Positions 1 to 9,641 of a DNA stretch of 64,000 nt are shown here, in pieces (the first letter of the stretch is position 1; the number at the start of each line of letters is the position of its first letter). Origin of the DNA: Xenophilus aerolatus (lineage in GTDB: Bacteria > Pseudomonadota > Gammaproteobacteria > Burkholderiales > Burkholderiaceae_C); assembly GCA_030418545.1 (NCBI GenBank), contig QAIB01000001.1, positions 682,001-746,000 of the forward strand, read 5' to 3'. The position numbers were made by a program, and so were the translations under genes. The notes under the pieces were generated by a model that did not search any database, was not told the DNA's origin, and worked only from the letters and a program-made list of their open reading frames with translations.

Positions 1-1
1 G

Positions 2-1684
2 GCCCACCTGGTCGGCCACGCCGTCAAGCAGCTGTACCCGACGGCGAAGATGGTGATCGGTCCGGTGATCGACGAGGGCTTCTACTACGACATCGCCTAC
101 GAGCGCCCCTTCACGCCCGAGGACATGGCCGCGATCGAGCAGCGCATGAAGGAGCTGATTGCCCAGGACTACGACGTCGTCAAGAAGATGACGCCCCGCG
201 CCGAGGTGATCGAGGTCTTCAAGGCACGTGGCGAGGACTACAAGCTGCGCCTGGTCGAGGACATGCCCGACGAGCAGGCCATGGGCCTGTACTACCACCA
301 GGAATACGTGGACATGTGCCGTGGACCGCACGTGCCGAACACGCGTTTCCTGAAGGTCTTCAAGCTGACGAAGCTGGCCGGCGCCTACTGGCGCGGCGAC
401 GCCAAGAACGAGCAGCTCCAACGCATCTACGGCACGGCCTGGGCGGACAAGAAGCAGCTCGACGCCTACATCCAGCGCATCGAGGAGGCCGAGAAGCGCG
501 ACCATCGCAAGCTGGGCAAGGAACTGGACCTGTACCACATCGACGAAGTGGCGCCGGGCCTGGTGTTCTGGCATCCGAAGGGCTGGGCGCTGTGGCAGGC
601 GGTGGAGCAGTACATGCGGCAGGTGTACCGCGACACGGGCTACCAGGAAGTGAAGGGGCCGCAGATCCTGGACAAGAGCCTGTGGGAGAAGACGGGCCAC
701 TGGCAGAACTACCGCGAGAACATGTTCACGACGGAGTCGGAGAAGCGCGACTACGCGCTGAAGCCGATGAACTGCCCGGGCCACGTGATCATCTTCAAGA
801 ACGACCTGCGCAGCTACCGCGACCTGCCGATCCGCTATGGCGAATTCGGCCAGTGCCACCGCAACGAGCCCAGCGGCGCGCTGCACGGAATCATGCGCGT
901 GCGCGGCTTCACGCAGGACGACGGCCACATCTTCTGCACGGAGGATCAGATCCTCGACGAGTGCGTGGCGTACACGGCGCAACTGCAGAAGGTGTATGCG
1001 GACTTCGGCTTCACCGACATCCTCTACAAGGTCGCGACGCGGCCGGACAACCGCGTGGGCTCCGACGAGTTGTGGGACAAGGCCGAGCATGCCGTGATGG
1101 AAGCGCTGCGCCGTTCGGGCGTGGACTTCGTCATTGCGCCCGGCGACGGCGCCTTCTACGGTCCCAAGATCGAGTACACGCTGCGCGATGCGATCGGCCG
1201 CCAGTGGCAGTGCGGCACCATGCAGGTCGACTTCAACACGGCGGAGCGCCTCGGCGCGGACTACGTGACGGAATCGAGCGGCCGTGCGCACCCGGTGATG
1301 CTCCACCGCGCCATCGTCGGCAGCCTGGAGCGCTTCATCGGCATGCTGGTCGAACACCATGCGGGCGCCTTGCCCGCCTGGCTGGCGCCGGTGCAGGTGG
1401 CGGTGCTCAACATCAGCGAAGGACAGGCCGACTACGCCGGCGAAGTTGCGAAAACGCTGCGGAATCAAGGGTTTAGGGTGGCGCTGGACCTGCACAACGA
1501 GAAGATCACGTATAAAATACGGAAGCATTCGTTGCAAAAGCTCCCTTACATCGTTGTCGTGGGCGACAAGGAAAAGGAAGCCGGCGCCGTCGCAGTGCGC
1601 GCCCGGGGCAATATCGACCTCGGTGCAATGTCGGTGGAGGCGTTCTCCCAAAAGATCGCCGACGACATCTCTCACAAGCGTTGA
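2..1684 (+). CDS. thrS: Threonyl-tRNA synthetase, 5' end missing
   Basis: Charges tRNA-Thr with threonine in the cytoplasm. The reading frame is already open at base 2, so the N-terminal TGS region and first catalytic residues lie outside the window. Visible class II landmarks are the zinc-site motif MNCPGH near base 770, motif 2 ([18 protein letters not shown]) and motif 3 ([11 protein letters not shown]), followed by a C-terminal anticodon-binding domain ending in a normal stop. It is followed by infC after 108 bases, the usual proteobacterial order, so it is probably the first gene of the translation operon. The first internal Met (base 50) is not the true start, because family sequence continues upstream of it. 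Confidence 0.97.
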   Translation, partial: AHLVGHAVKQLYPTAKMVIGPVIDEGFYYDIAYERPFTPEDMAAIEQRMKELIAQDYDVVKKMTPRAEVIEVFKARGEDYKLRLVEDMPDEQAMGLYYHQEYVDMCRGPHVPNTRFLKVFKLTKLAGAYWRGDAKNEQLQRIYGTAWADKKQLDAYIQRIEEAEKRDHRKLGKELDLYHIDEVAPGLVFWHPKGWALWQAVEQYMRQVYRDTGYQEVKGPQILDKSLWEKTGHWQNYRENMFTTESEKRDYALKPMNCPGHVIIFKNDLRSYRDLPIRYGEFGQCHRNEPSGALHGIMRVRGFTQDDGHIFCTEDQILDECVAYTAQLQKVYADFGFTDILYKVATRPDNRVGSDELWDKAEHAVMEALRRSGVDFVIAPGDGAFYGPKIEYTLRDAIGRQWQCGTMQVDFNTAERLGADYVTESSGRAHPVMLHRAIVGSLERFIGMLVEHHAGALPAWLAPVQVAVLNISEGQADYAGEVAKTLRNQGFRVALDLHNEKITYKIRKHSLQKLPYIVVVGDKEKEAGAVAVRARGNIDLGAMSVEAFSQKIADDISHKR

Positions 1685-1752
1685 CCGGAGACGACCCGGG
1701 CCTCGGCCTGGGTTCCGAATCGCCGTTTGTGCGCGTGCCTGCTGCGGCATCC

Positions 1753-1769
1753 GCTACGTTTTTTGTAGC
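1753..1769. repeat. Short palindromic repeat, infC leader copy
   Basis: GCTACGTTTTTTGTAGC is a near-perfect dyad in the thrS-infC gap. It belongs to the GCTAY-N7-RTAGC family seen at about ten other places in the window. As RNA it would form a small hairpin just upstream of the infC ribosome binding site, so an effect on infC translation is possible but only inferred. Confidence 0.6.
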
Positions 1770-1792
1770 AAACAGACCAAAGGATCGAAGCC

Positions 1793-2383
1793 ATCGCTAC
1801 TGCATTTCGCGACCGCCGCCAGCGCGAGGAACGCCAACACCGCCTGAACCGGGAAATCATGGCCCCGGAAGTCCGCCTTTTCGGCCCCGACAACGAAGCG
1901 CTGGGCGTTGTCAGCCTGCAGGAGGCCTTGCGCCTTGCGGGGGAATACGACGTGGACCTGGTCGAGACGGTGGCTGCGGCCAATCCGCCGGTCTGCCGGC
2001 TGATCGAGTACGGCAAGTTCAAGTTTCTCGAGCAGAAGAAGGCCGCCGAAGCGAAGTCGAAGCAGAAGGTCATCGAGGTCAAGGAAATCAAGTTCCGGCC
2101 CGGGACCGACGACGGCGACTACAACATCAAGATGCGCAACATCCGGCGCTTCCTGGACGAAGGCGACAAGTGCAAGATCACCCTGCGCTTTCGCGGGCGT
2201 GAGATCACGCACCAGGAACTGGGTCTGGCGCTTCTGCAACGCATCCGCGACGAACTGGGCGACGCGATCGTGGTCGAGCAGTTTCCCAAGCTCGAGGGCC
2301 GGCAGATGATCATGATGATCGCGCCAGGCCGCAAGAAGGCGGGTGGGGCGGCCAAGTCGGCGACGGAACCGGCGGCCGCCTGA
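1793..2383 (+). CDS. infC: Translation initiation factor IF-3 with AUC start
   Basis: Binds the 30S subunit, keeps it apart from 50S and proofreads the start codon and initiator tRNA. The first ATG (1859) would remove the conserved N-terminal segment. In frame upstream lies [19 protein letters not shown], which reads like the genuine IF-3 N-terminus, and it begins with ATC at 1793, eight bases after an AAAGGA ribosome binding site. IF-3 genes classically use rare AUU/AUC-type starts for autoregulation, because IF-3 itself discriminates against them. The resulting protein is 196 residues: N-domain, basic linker ([18 protein letters not shown]) and C-domain. An ATC at 1784 also exists but overlaps the ribosome binding site. 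Confidence 0.93.
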   Translation: MATAFRDRRQREERQHRLNREIMAPEVRLFGPDNEALGVVSLQEALRLAGEYDVDLVETVAAANPPVCRLIEYGKFKFLEQKKAAEAKSKQKVIEVKEIKFRPGTDDGDYNIKMRNIRRFLDEGDKCKITLRFRGREITHQELGLALLQRIRDELGDAIVVEQFPKLEGRQMIMMIAPGRKKAGGAAKSATEPAAA

Positions 2384-2548
2384 TGCGTGGCAAGGCCCGT
2401 CTCCCGTAGCGGGCCGTGGATTGAAGAAGGGATTTCGCGGCAGCCAGCCTCCGGGCGGGCTGTCGCGGGATGAAGAAGTGCCTCGAGGGCCAACAAGTCC
2501 GTGGAGCATCCGCGGCGCCTTGCGAGCACAACGAAAAGGAGCATGCAC

Positions 2549-2752
2549 ATGCCCAAAATGAAGACCAAGAGCAGCGCGAAGAAGCGTTTTCGCGTTCGTC
2601 CCGGTGGCACCGTCAAGCGCGGTCAAGCCTTCAAGCGTCACATCCTGACCAAGAAGACCACCAAGAACAAGCGCCACCTGCGCGGTGCGGTGACGGTTCA
2701 CGAGACCAACATGGTTTCGATGGCCGCCATGCTGCCCGGCCAAGGCATTTGA
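2549..2752 (+). CDS. rpmI: Ribosomal protein bL35
   Basis: Small basic protein of the 50S subunit, 67 residues, starting [14 protein letters not shown], the standard bL35 N-terminus. The ATG at 2549 is preceded by a strong AAAAGGAG site; an upstream in-frame start at 2501 adds residues with no family support. The 165-base infC-rpmI gap contains GC-rich dyads (GGCCCG...CGGGCC near 2392-2413, and CGCGGCAGCC...GGGCTGTCGCG near 2433-2468). In other bacteria this gap is where L20 binds mRNA to repress rpmI-rplT, so a regulatory leader is plausible here. Confidence 0.97.
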   Translation: MPKMKTKSSAKKRFRVRPGGTVKRGQAFKRHILTKKTTKNKRHLRGAVTVHETNMVSMAAMLPGQGI

Positions 2753-2780
2753 TCAACCGACGAACTAGGAAGGATTCAAT

Positions 2781-3140
2781 ATGCCTCGCGTCAAACGTGG
2801 TGTAACCGCTCGCGCCCGCCACAAGAAGGTTCTCGCCCTCGCCAAGGGCTTCCGCGGCCGTCGCGGCAATGTCTTCCGCATCGCCAAGCAGGCGGTGATG
2901 AAGGCAGGCCAGTACGCCTACCGTGACCGTCGTACCAAGAAGCGCGTGTTCCGCCAGCTGTGGATCGCGCGTATCAACGCCGCCTCGCGTGAACTGGGCC
3001 TGACCTACAGCCAGTTCGCCAACGGCATCCGCAAGGCCGGTATCGAGATCGACCGCAAGGTCCTGGCCGATATCGCCGTGCACGACAAGGCCGCATTCGC
3101 CGGCATCGTGGAGCAGGTCAAGGCCAAGCTGGCTGCTTGA
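2781..3140 (+). CDS. rplT: Ribosomal protein bL20
   Basis: 119-residue 50S assembly protein of normal family length. It begins [18 protein letters not shown] and has the highly basic N-terminal arm ([11 protein letters not shown]) typical of L20. It lies 28 bases after rpmI with an AGGAAGG-type ribosome binding site, so the two are co-translated. L20 is also the classical autogenous repressor of this operon in other bacteria. Confidence 0.98.
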   Translation: MPRVKRGVTARARHKKVLALAKGFRGRRGNVFRIAKQAVMKAGQYAYRDRRTKKRVFRQLWIARINAASRELGLTYSQFANGIRKAGIEIDRKVLADIAVHDKAAFAGIVEQVKAKLAA

Positions 3141-3154
3141 TCCTGCTGCGGGTT

Positions 3155-3171
3155 GCTATCGTTTCGATAGC
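3155..3171. repeat. Short palindromic repeat, rplT-pheS gap
   Basis: GCTATCGTTTCGATAGC is a perfect hairpin followed by TGCTCGCGCC, the same right flank as the copies at 10628 and 13009. It lies between the rplT stop and the terminator hairpin. Confidence 0.7.
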
Positions 3172-3189
3172 TGCTCGCGCCCACGGTAC

Positions 3190-3224
3190 AAGGGCTGGCG
3201 CTTCAAAAGCACCAGCCCTTTTTT
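3190..3224 (+). terminator. Intrinsic terminator/attenuator before pheS
   Basis: AAGGGCTGG and GCTT form the left arm, AAGC and CCAGCCCTT the right arm, with one C-A mismatch and a CAA loop, followed by TTTTTT. It sits 25 bases before the pheS start. E. coli uses an attenuator here with a Phe-rich leader peptide (pheM). I see no ATG-started Phe-rich peptide, so a simple or partial terminator is more likely. Confidence 0.85.
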
Positions 3225-3249
3225 ATTTCCCTTTCGCATTCCCGATTCC

Positions 3250-4320
3250 ATGAACGAGCTGGACACCCTGGTCGCCAACGCCCGTGCCGCCTTCGCCGAC
3301 GCCAAGGCGCCGGCGGAACTCGAAAACGCCAAGGCGCAGTTCCTCGGCAAGTCCGGCCGCGTCACCGAACTGATGAAGGGCATGGCCCAGCTCAGCGTCG
3401 ACGAGAAGAAGTCGCGCGGCGCCGCCATCAACGTCGCCAAGCAGGCCATCGAGGCCGCGCTGACCGAGCGCCGCCAGCAGCTCGCCGACGAGGAACTCGC
3501 TGTGCAACTGCGCGCGGAGGCCCTGGACGTGACCCTGCCGGGCCGCCGCCGGGCCGGCGGAGGTCTGCACCCGGTCAGCCGCACGCTGGAGCGCATCGAG
3601 GCCATCTTCGGCAGCATGGGCTTCGACGTGGCCGACGGGCCGGAGATCGAGAGCGACTGGCATTCGTTCACCTCGCTGAACAACCCGCCGAACCACCCGG
3701 CACGCTCGATGCAGGACACCTTCTACGTCGACATCCAGGGCGACGACGGCATTCCGTACAACCTGCGGCCTCACACGAGCCCGATGCAGGTGCGTTATGC
3801 CCATCAGCAGGTGAAGAAGCACGCCGCGCTGTTCGAGGCGGCCGCCAAGGATCCGGGCGTGACCGCGCCCGAGATCCGCGTGATCGCCCCGGGCCGCACC
3901 TACCGCGTGGACAGCGATGCCACCCACTCGCCCATGTTCCACCAGTGCGAGGGCCTGTGGCTGGGCGCGAACGTGAGCTTCAAGGACCTGAAGGTCGTCT
4001 TCACCGACTTCTGCCGCACCTTCTTCGAGAGCGACGACCTGGTGCTGCGCTTTCGCCCGAGCTTCTTCCCCTTCACCGAGCCCAGCGCCGAGATCGACAT
4101 CCAGTTCCAGAGCGGCCCGCTGGCCGGGCGCTGGCTCGAAGTGGCGGGCTCGGGCCAGGTGCACCCGAACGTCGTGCGCAACATGGGGCTGGACCCCGAG
4201 CGCTACATCGGCTTCGCCTTCGGCATGGGCCCGGACCGCCTCACGATGCTGCGCTACGGTGTGAACGACCTGCGCCTGTTCTTCGACGGCGACCTGCGCT
4301 TCCTGTCGCAGTTCCAGTGA
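3250..4320 (+). CDS. pheS: Phenylalanyl-tRNA synthetase alpha subunit
   Basis: Catalytic subunit of the alpha2-beta2 PheRS, 356 residues, full length. It has an N-terminal coiled-coil tRNA-binding arm (about residues 1-90) followed by a class II catalytic domain. The conserved stretches [20 protein letters not shown] and the motif 3 region [17 protein letters not shown] are all present. The start follows the terminator; pheT follows after 43 bases, so both subunits come from one transcript. Confidence 0.98.
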   Translation: MNELDTLVANARAAFADAKAPAELENAKAQFLGKSGRVTELMKGMAQLSVDEKKSRGAAINVAKQAIEAALTERRQQLADEELAVQLRAEALDVTLPGRRRAGGGLHPVSRTLERIEAIFGSMGFDVADGPEIESDWHSFTSLNNPPNHPARSMQDTFYVDIQGDDGIPYNLRPHTSPMQVRYAHQQVKKHAALFEAAAKDPGVTAPEIRVIAPGRTYRVDSDATHSPMFHQCEGLWLGANVSFKDLKVVFTDFCRTFFESDDLVLRFRPSFFPFTEPSAEIDIQFQSGPLAGRWLEVAGSGQVHPNVVRNMGLDPERYIGFAFGMGPDRLTMLRYGVNDLRLFFDGDLRFLSQFQ

Positions 4321-4363
4321 TTCCCGCGCGACCTCCCGCATAGATTCAAAGAGACCGAAAGCA

Positions 4364-6790
4364 ATGCAATTCCCCGAGTCCTGGTTGCGCGAGTTCTGCA
4401 ACCCGCCGCTCACGAGCGAGGAACTGGCCGACACGCTGACCATGGGCGGCTTCGAGGTCGAGGAGCGCCGTCCCGCCGCGCCACCGTTCACGAAGATCGT
4501 GGTCGGCGAGATCAAGGAGGCCGTGCAGCACCCCAACGCCGACCGCCTGCGCGTGTGCCAGGTGGACGTGGGGCAGGGCGCCTTGCTCAACATCGTCTGC
4601 GGCGCGCCCAATGCGCGCGTGGGCATCAAGGTCCCCACCGCGCTCGTGGGCGCCGAACTGCCGCCCGGCGAGGACGGCAAGCCCTTCCACATCAAGCTGG
4701 GCAAGCTGCGCGGCGTCGAAAGCCAGGGCATGCTGTGCTCGGCGCGCGAGCTGCAGCTCAGCGAAGACCACGGCGGCCTGCTCGAGCTGGCCGGCGAGGC
4801 GCCCATCGGCACCGGCATCCGGGAGTGGCTGCGCCTGGACGACACGCTCCTTACCCTGAAGCTCACCCCCAACCTCGCCCATGGCCTGTCGGTCTTCGGC
4901 ATCGCGCGCGAGCTGGCCGCGCTCACGGGCACGCCGCTGCGCACGCCGGCCATCGAGCCCGTGGTGCCGCAGCACGACGACAAGCTGGCGGTGAAGGTCG
5001 AGGCGCCCGACCTGTGCGGCCGCTTCTCCGGCCGCATCGTGCGTGGCGTCAACACCCAGGCGGCCACGCCCGCGTGGATGGTCGACCGCCTCGCGCGCTG
5101 CGGGCAGCGCAGCGTCACCGCGCTGGTCGACATCTCGAACTACGTGATGTTCGAGTACGGCCAGCCTTCGCACATCTTCGACTTCGACAAGATCCACGGC
5201 GGCCTCACGGTGCGCTGGGGCCGGGCAGGTGAGCAGCTCAAGCTGCTCAACGGCAACACCATCAGCGTCGATGAGAAGGTCGGCGTGATCGCCGACGACC
5301 AGGAAGTCGAATCGCTCGCCGGCATCATGGGCGGCGACGCGACGGCGGTGTCCGACGACACGCGCAACATCTATGTCGAGGCGGCATTCTGGTGGCCCGA
5401 AGCGGTGCAGGGCCGTTCGCGCCGTTTCAACTTCTCCACCGACGCAGGACACCGCTACGAGCGCGGCGTCGACCCGAGCCGCACGGTGCAGGTGATCGAG
5501 CGCATCACGCAGCTGATCCAGCAGATCTGTGGCGGCCAGCCCGGCCCGATCGACGACCAGACGCTCAAGCTGCCGGAGCTCAAGCCCGTCACCCTGCGCG
5601 TGGCGCGTGCCGCGCGCGTCATCGGCATGCCGCTCACGCAGGCGCAATGCGCCGACGCGCTCCAGCGCCTGGGCTTCGCGCTGCACGAAGGCGAGGGCGT
5701 CATCACCGTCACGCCGCCGCCGCACCGCTTCGACCTCACGATCGAGGAAGACCTGATCGAGGAAGTGGCGCGCCTGGTGGGCTACAACAACCTGCCCACC
5801 ACCCCGCCCCTCGCGCCTGTCACCGCGCGGGTCAAGCCCGAGAGCCAGCGCAGCCGCTTTGCCGTTCGCCATCGCATCGCGGCTCTGGGCTACCAGGAGA
5901 CGATCAACTTCAGCTTCGTCGAAGCCGAATGGGAACGCGACTTGGCCGGCAACGCCGACCCGGTGAAGCTGCTCAACCCCATCGCCAGCCAGATGAGCGT
6001 GATGCGTTCGTCGCTCATCGGCTCGCTGCTGCAGGTGCTCAAGTTCAACCTGGACCGCAAGGCGCCGCGGGTGCGCGTGTTCGAGCTCGGTCGCGTCTTC
6101 CTGCGCGATGCGCGCGTGGCCACCACCGACAGCACCGTCAAGGGCGTGCGCCAGCCGATGCGTGTGGCCGGACTGGCCTGGGGCGATGCACAGGCGGCGC
6201 GCTGGGACGGCAAGCCGCAGCGCGCGGATTTCTACGACGCCAAGGGTGACGTGGAGGCCTTGCTGGCCCCCGCCGTGCCGACCTTCGAGCGCACCGAACA
6301 TCCCGCCCTGCATCCCGGCCGTGCCGCGCGTGTTCTGCTCGACGGCCGCGAGATCGGCGTCGTCGGCGAACTGCATCCTCGCTGGCGGCAGCAATGGGAC
6401 TTCGCCCAGGCGCCGGTGCTGTTCGAGCTGGACCTCGATGCGGTCACGGCGCGCACCGTGCCCGTGGCGCAGCCGGTGGCCAAGCACCAGGCCGTGGAGC
6501 GCGACGTCGCGCTCGTGGTGGCGGAGTCGGTTGCGGCAGGCGCCGTGCTCGACGCGGCGCGTGCCGCGCCGACGCAAGGTCTGCTGCGCGACGCGATGCT
6601 GTTCGACATCTACCGGCCGCAGCCGGGCGCTGCGTCGACAGGGGGCCTCGCCGACGGCGAGAAGAGCCTCGCGGTGCGCCTGAGCTTCCAGAGCGATGCC
6701 GGCTCGCTCACCGACGAACAGGTCGACGCGGCCGTGCAGGCCGTGCTGGGACAGGCCGCGGCGGCCGTCGGCGCGCGCCTGCGTGCCTGA
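4364..6790 (+). CDS. pheT: Phenylalanyl-tRNA synthetase beta subunit
   Basis: 808-residue structural and editing subunit of PheRS. In order: an N-terminal OB-fold tRNA-binding domain ([20 protein letters not shown] near residue 80), the B3/B4 editing region, the B5 domain, the catalytic-like core ([12 protein letters not shown]) and a C-terminal ferredoxin-fold anticodon-binding domain ([13 protein letters not shown] onward). Length and order are normal. ihfA begins 16 bases after its stop. Confidence 0.98.
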   Translation: MQFPESWLREFCNPPLTSEELADTLTMGGFEVEERRPAAPPFTKIVVGEIKEAVQHPNADRLRVCQVDVGQGALLNIVCGAPNARVGIKVPTALVGAELPPGEDGKPFHIKLGKLRGVESQGMLCSARELQLSEDHGGLLELAGEAPIGTGIREWLRLDDTLLTLKLTPNLAHGLSVFGIARELAALTGTPLRTPAIEPVVPQHDDKLAVKVEAPDLCGRFSGRIVRGVNTQAATPAWMVDRLARCGQRSVTALVDISNYVMFEYGQPSHIFDFDKIHGGLTVRWGRAGEQLKLLNGNTISVDEKVGVIADDQEVESLAGIMGGDATAVSDDTRNIYVEAAFWWPEAVQGRSRRFNFSTDAGHRYERGVDPSRTVQVIERITQLIQQICGGQPGPIDDQTLKLPELKPVTLRVARAARVIGMPLTQAQCADALQRLGFALHEGEGVITVTPPPHRFDLTIEEDLIEEVARLVGYNNLPTTPPLAPVTARVKPESQRSRFAVRHRIAALGYQETINFSFVEAEWERDLAGNADPVKLLNPIASQMSVMRSSLIGSLLQVLKFNLDRKAPRVRVFELGRVFLRDARVATTDSTVKGVRQPMRVAGLAWGDAQAARWDGKPQRADFYDAKGDVEALLAPAVPTFERTEHPALHPGRAARVLLDGREIGVVGELHPRWRQQWDFAQAPVLFELDLDAVTARTVPVAQPVAKHQAVERDVALVVAESVAAGAVLDAARAAPTQGLLRDAMLFDIYRPQPGAASTGGLADGEKSLAVRLSFQSDAGSLTDEQVDAAVQAVLGQAAAAVGARLRA

Positions 6791-6806
6791 GCAGGAGACA
6801 TCGGCC

Positions 6807-7169
6807 ATGGAATTCACCATCGAAGCCCTCGAGACGCCGGCGCTCACCAAGGCGCAGCTGGCCGACCTGCTGTTCGAGCAGATCGGCTTGAACAAGCGCG
6901 AGGCGAAGGACATGGTCGAGGCATTTTTCGACCTTATCGCGGCGCGTCTGATCGAAGGCGATGACGTCAAGATCTCTGGCTTCGGCAACTTCCAGATCCG
7001 CACCAAGGCGCCGCGGCCGGGCCGCAATCCGCGCACCGGCGAGCACATTCCGATCGGCGCACGTCGTGTCGCGACCTTCCATGCGAGCGCGAAACTCAAG
7101 GAACAGATTCACGGTTTGCCGACCCACGAGGGGGGCGCGAGCGTCGAATGGAGCGTCGAGGGCGAATAA
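6807..7169 (+). CDS. ihfA: Integration host factor alpha subunit
   Basis: DNA-bending nucleoid protein that pairs with IHF-beta. 120 residues. [20 protein letters not shown] begins the dimerisation helices, [18 protein letters not shown] is the beta-arm entry with the Pro that intercalates DNA, and an acidic tail extends past the usual C-terminus. The ATG at 6807 follows an AGGAGA site; longer in-frame starts run into pheT and lack family support. Placement directly after pheT matches E. coli. Confidence 0.97.
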   Translation: MEFTIEALETPALTKAQLADLLFEQIGLNKREAKDMVEAFFDLIAARLIEGDDVKISGFGNFQIRTKAPRPGRNPRTGEHIPIGARRVATFHASAKLKEQIHGLPTHEGGASVEWSVEGE

Positions 7170-7186
7170 GCGCTTGGCGCCGACAA

Positions 7187-7222
7187 GGTGCGTGGAGTAA
7201 CCTCTGAGGTTTACCCCGCACC
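7187..7222. promoter_or_regulatory. 36-bp dyad upstream of the MerR-type gene
   Basis: GGTGCGTGGAGTAACCT and AGGTTTACCCCGCACC are imperfect inverted arms around CTG. MerR-family regulators bind dyads in the spacer of the promoters they control, so this could be an autoregulatory operator. An ihfA terminator is the alternative, but no T-run follows. Confidence 0.4.
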
Positions 7223-7243
7223 GTGTTGATTTCAATAGAGAAA

Positions 7244-7756
7244 ATGGCCGAGAAGCAGGCCGGCGTTCATGCCGGGGGCTCGCTCCCACCCATCCCCGTC
7301 AAGCGCTACTTCACGATCGGTGAGGTCGGCGAGCTGTGCGGCGTCAAACCGCACGTGCTGCGCTACTGGGAGCAGGAGTTCACCCAGCTGCGGCCGATGA
7401 AGCGCCGTGGCAACCGCCGCTACTACCAGCACCACGAAGTGCTGATGATCCGCCGCATCCGCGACCTGCTCTACGACCAGGGCTTCACGATCAGCGGCGC
7501 GCGCAACAAGTTGCAGGAACTCGTGCAGATCGAGCGCGGCCGCCGCAAGGCCGGCGACGAAGCCGAGGCCCTCGTGGTCGATGCGGATGCGGCCGTGGAT
7601 GCACCGATCGAGCAGGACGAGGCGGGCGCACATGAAGAGCGCGCCGCGTGGTACGCGACCACGTCCATGCCCTTCGTCGTGCTCGACCGCACGCAGCTCG
7701 CGCAACTGCGCAGCGAGCTCGTCGAGATTCGCGAGCTTTTGGCAGCAACTTACTGA
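7244..7756 (+). CDS. MerR-family transcriptional regulator
   Basis: About 170 residues with an N-terminal MerR winged-helix domain: YFTIGEVGELCGVKPHVLRY then RRGNRRYYQHHEVLMIRRIR. A coiled region follows, then an acidic, poorly conserved middle and a short C-terminal helix. No cysteine-based metal site or large ligand domain is visible, so the inducer is unknown. This gene family commonly sits after ihfA in proteobacteria. The ATG at 7244 is chosen; a GTG at 7223, directly after the upstream dyad, would add seven residues. A GCCGGG/CCCGGC hairpin follows the stop (7762-7784). Confidence 0.85.
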   Translation: MAEKQAGVHAGGSLPPIPVKRYFTIGEVGELCGVKPHVLRYWEQEFTQLRPMKRRGNRRYYQHHEVLMIRRIRDLLYDQGFTISGARNKLQELVQIERGRRKAGDEAEALVVDADAAVDAPIEQDEAGAHEERAAWYATTSMPFVVLDRTQLAQLRSELVEIRELLAATY

Positions 7757-7785
7757 TCGACTGCCGGGCAATCGCCAATCCCGGC

Positions 7786-7791
7786 ATATAA
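7786..7791 (+). promoter_or_regulatory. -10 element of the tRNA-Pro promoter
   Basis: Perfect TATAAT ending 10 bases before the tRNA 5' end. No good -35 is visible at 17 bases; a GCCGGG...CCCGGC dyad occupies that space. Confidence 0.6.
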
Positions 7792-7801
7792 TCGAGAGCT
7801 T

Positions 7802-7878
7802 CGGTGTGTGGCGCAGCCTGGTAGCGCACTTGCATGGGGTGCAAGGGGTCGAAGGTTCGAATCCTTTCACACCGACCA
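7802..7878 (+). tRNA. tRNA-Pro (anticodon GGG)
   Basis: 77-base cloverleaf. Acceptor stem CGGTGTG pairs with CACACCG, D arm GCGC/GCGC, anticodon stem CTTGC/GCAAG with loop ATGGGGT giving anticodon GGG, T arm GAAGG-TTCGAAT-CCTTT (one mismatch-type pair), discriminator A and encoded CCA. Reads CCC and CCU codons. A terminator follows, so it is a single-gene transcript. Confidence 0.97.
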
Positions 7879-7897
7879 AAAATAAAAAGTAGATCAA

Positions 7898-7928
7898 CGG
7901 GTTAGGCTCACAAGGCCTAACCCGTTTT
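7898..7928 (+). terminator. Intrinsic terminator after tRNA-Pro
   Basis: CGGGTTAGGC, seven-base loop, GCCTAACCCG, then TTTTT: a 10-bp perfect stem with a U-tract. Confidence 0.92.
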
Positions 7929-7980
7929 TCGTTGGCTTTGACAACGGCGGCCCGTTCCTGACAAACGCGGGGCTGATCGC

Positions 7981-8280
7981 CTAGACGACGACGGTCTGCA
8001 CGGAGTCGAGACCGTACAGCACGCCGGGCACCAGAATCGGCACGATCATCCGGCCCGTCGGACGTTCTTCGATGGCCAGGTCCGGCCCGGCCATCGCACT
8101 TCGGGTGATCGAGGTCACGCGGGTGTCGGTTCGTTCGACGAGCGCCATGAGCTCCTCGGCGTCGACGATCTTCGCGTCGTCGATCCACGTCCCTCGTATG
8201 CCATCGGCCTCCCGAATCTTGGCGCGCAAAATTCGATCGCCGTATCGTTCCAATGCGGTGACCACAAACAGCCGTCTCAC
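7981..8280 (-). CDS. Conserved hypothetical protein, 99 aa
   Basis: Unrecognised soluble protein starting VRRLFVVTALERYGDRILRA. The GTG at 8280 is chosen because an AAAGGAG site lies just upstream; the frame stays open to 8361 but without a ribosome binding site. It mixes basic N-terminal residues with a hydrophobic C-terminus (MIVPILVPGVLYGLDSV). No enzyme motif is seen. It converges with the tRNA-Pro transcript. Confidence 0.55.
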   Translation of the reverse strand: MRRLFVVTALERYGDRILRAKIREADGIRGTWIDDAKIVDAEELMALVERTDTRVTSITRSAMAGPDLAIEERPTGRMIVPILVPGVLYGLDSVQTVVV

Positions 8281-8470
8281 ACCTGACTCCTTTCGAGGCC
8301 ACGGATATACCGCCGAGCGCGCCGCGTGAATGTCGGACGGGGGCGACCACGATGGCATCAATCCATCATTGCGGTCCTCGGATCCAGCGACGCGCCGGCA
8401 TGCGTCGGGCTTCGGCGTCCGGACGAGTACACGCTGTCGGGAGAGCCCGACTTCCGAACCGCTCGCCGCG

Positions 8471-8662
8471 CTATCCGCGCACTACATCGACCACGGCGAA
8501 ATACATCGCGCTCGCCGCCGCGGCGAGCCACGATGCAACGGCCGCAATGAACACGCTCGCATAAACGGCCTTCTTCATGCGGCAGGGCCAGCTGTCGGGA
8601 TCGAGCTCACGTGACCGGTCGTCGCTGGAGGCCTGCGGTTGATCGATGGAGGTGGGTGTCAT
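8471..8662 (-). CDS. Possible small membrane protein, 63 aa
   Basis: Short frame with a charged N-terminus (about 30 residues, including SSDDRSRELDPDSW) and one long hydrophobic segment (VYASVFIAAVASWLAAAASA). Topology would be single-pass. The ATG lacks a convincing ribosome binding site, so expression is uncertain. The 190 bases between this and the preceding gene show nothing I can name. Confidence 0.35.
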   Translation of the reverse strand: MTPTSIDQPQASSDDRSRELDPDSWPCRMKKAVYASVFIAAVASWLAAAASAMYFAVVDVVRG

Positions 8663-8757
8663 GGCGACGCGGATTCTGAAAAAACATCGCGTCGCCCGGT
8701 GTAGGAATGTGGCTGGGCGCTACCTTGCCGTCACAGGGAAAGGCGGGGTTGAAAAGC

Positions 8758-8790
8758 AAAGGCCGCTGGCGATGAGCCAGCGGCCTTTGT
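8758..8790. terminator. Terminator-like hairpin
   Basis: AAAGGCCGCTGGC, short loop, GCCAGCGGCCTTT: a 13-bp stem with A-rich left and T-rich right ends, so it could act on either strand. Together with the hairpin at 8846-8887 it fills most of the 320-base gap 8663-8982, in which I see no gene. Confidence 0.7.
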
Positions 8791-8845
8791 TCTAGGCGCC
8801 CCCGCTGTGCGCCCTCGAAGCGTCCGACGGCTCACAACGCGCGCG

Positions 8846-8887
8846 CAAAAAAAAGAAACCCGGCCACGCAGTGATGCGTGCCGGGTC
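8846..8887 (-). terminator. Intrinsic terminator of the secreted-protein gene
   Basis: Read on the minus strand: ACCCGGC...GCCGGGT stem with an inner GC/GC pair, then a TTTCTTTTTTTT tract. It lies about 95 bases downstream of the stop at 8983. Confidence 0.85.
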
Positions 8888-8982
8888 CTGCATTCAGGCG
8901 CCTCCCAGGCCCGTTCCTGGACCTCTTTCAGGCGGCGCCCGCCTGAGTGCGCGGTGCGTGCCCCATGGGGCACGGTCGACGA

Positions 8983-9351
8983 TCAGAGTGCGGCGCTGCG
9001 GGTGGCGGCGCGACGCACGGCCAGGCTGCCCTGGGTGTATTGCGAGGGGATCGTGCTGTTCACGAAGGCCTTGCGGTCCAGGTTCCACGTCGGGTCGTGG
9101 GCAGCGGCGACGGCACCGGCACGCACGGCGTTGCGGTCGGCCTGCGACACGATGGTGGCAGGCACTCCGGCGTTGGCGCCTTCGGCGTACGGGTTGGCCG
9201 AGTGCGCGGCCACGACGGCCTGGCTGTTCACTTCGGCACGGCTGGCCACCGAGTTGACGGTGGTCACGCCTTGGTATTCCTCGGCCTGGGCAACGCCGGC
9301 GGCGGCGACGAGGGAAAGGGCGGCGATGGCGATGATCTTCGAGGTCTTCAT
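8983..9351 (-). CDS. Small exported protein (DUF4148-like)
   Basis: 122 residues with a classical Sec signal peptide (MKTSKIIAIAALSLVAAAGVAQA, cleaved after AQA) and a mature part rich in Ala, Val and Asn. The motif VPATIVSQADRNAVRAGAV resembles repeated blocks in short periplasmic proteins common in Comamonadaceae and Burkholderiales. Function unknown. A strong AAGGAG site precedes the ATG at 9351. The 290-base upstream gap is less GC-rich and probably holds its promoter, but I could not assign boxes. Confidence 0.8.
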   Translation of the reverse strand: MKTSKIIAIAALSLVAAAGVAQAEEYQGVTTVNSVASRAEVNSQAVVAAHSANPYAEGANAGVPATIVSQADRNAVRAGAVAAAHDPTWNLDRKAFVNSTIPSQYTQGSLAVRRAATRSAAL

Positions 9352-9641
9352 GATGTGCTCCTTGCTGGATAGCGTTTGAACAGAGCGGTGGGCACCTGCC
9401 CGGATCCGCTTCGGGTCTGCGTTCAATCGCTGGCCCGTGGGATGAATTGTGGACCTGGAAGATAAGTAGAAACCCGCACGATTCGGAACGAACCGTTCAC
9501 GCCATCGAAACAATCGTGCGAAGTCGACCGACATTCACCCTGTGGGTGATGAAGACCAGCGAGCGCTGGCGCGCCGCAGACTGCGCGTCGGAGGGGGGGA
9601 TTGGGGCCGATCGGCAGACCGGAGATGCGGGGTTCGGCGTT

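Noticed and set aside
3140-3250. PheM-like attenuator leader peptide before pheS
   Set aside because: The terminator is present but no start codon opens a Phe-rich peptide; regulation by attenuation cannot be supported.
4346-7099. Very long open frame (over 900 codons) on the minus strand opposite pheT and ihfA
   Set aside because: An effect of high GC and codon bias; composition is low-complexity Arg/Ala/His and it is antisense to well-supported genes. The same applies to long antisense or alternate frames over dctA, the antiporter, meaB-pccB and the mutase.
7802-7878. tRNA-Pro as an attachment site for an island at 8-9.6 kb
   Set aside because: No direct repeat of the tRNA 3' end downstream and no integrase; the region has host-type composition.
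8330-8614. Plus-strand open frame of 94 codons between the 99-aa and 63-aa genes
   Set aside because: Arg/Ser-rich low-complexity translation, no ribosome binding site and no recognisable domain.
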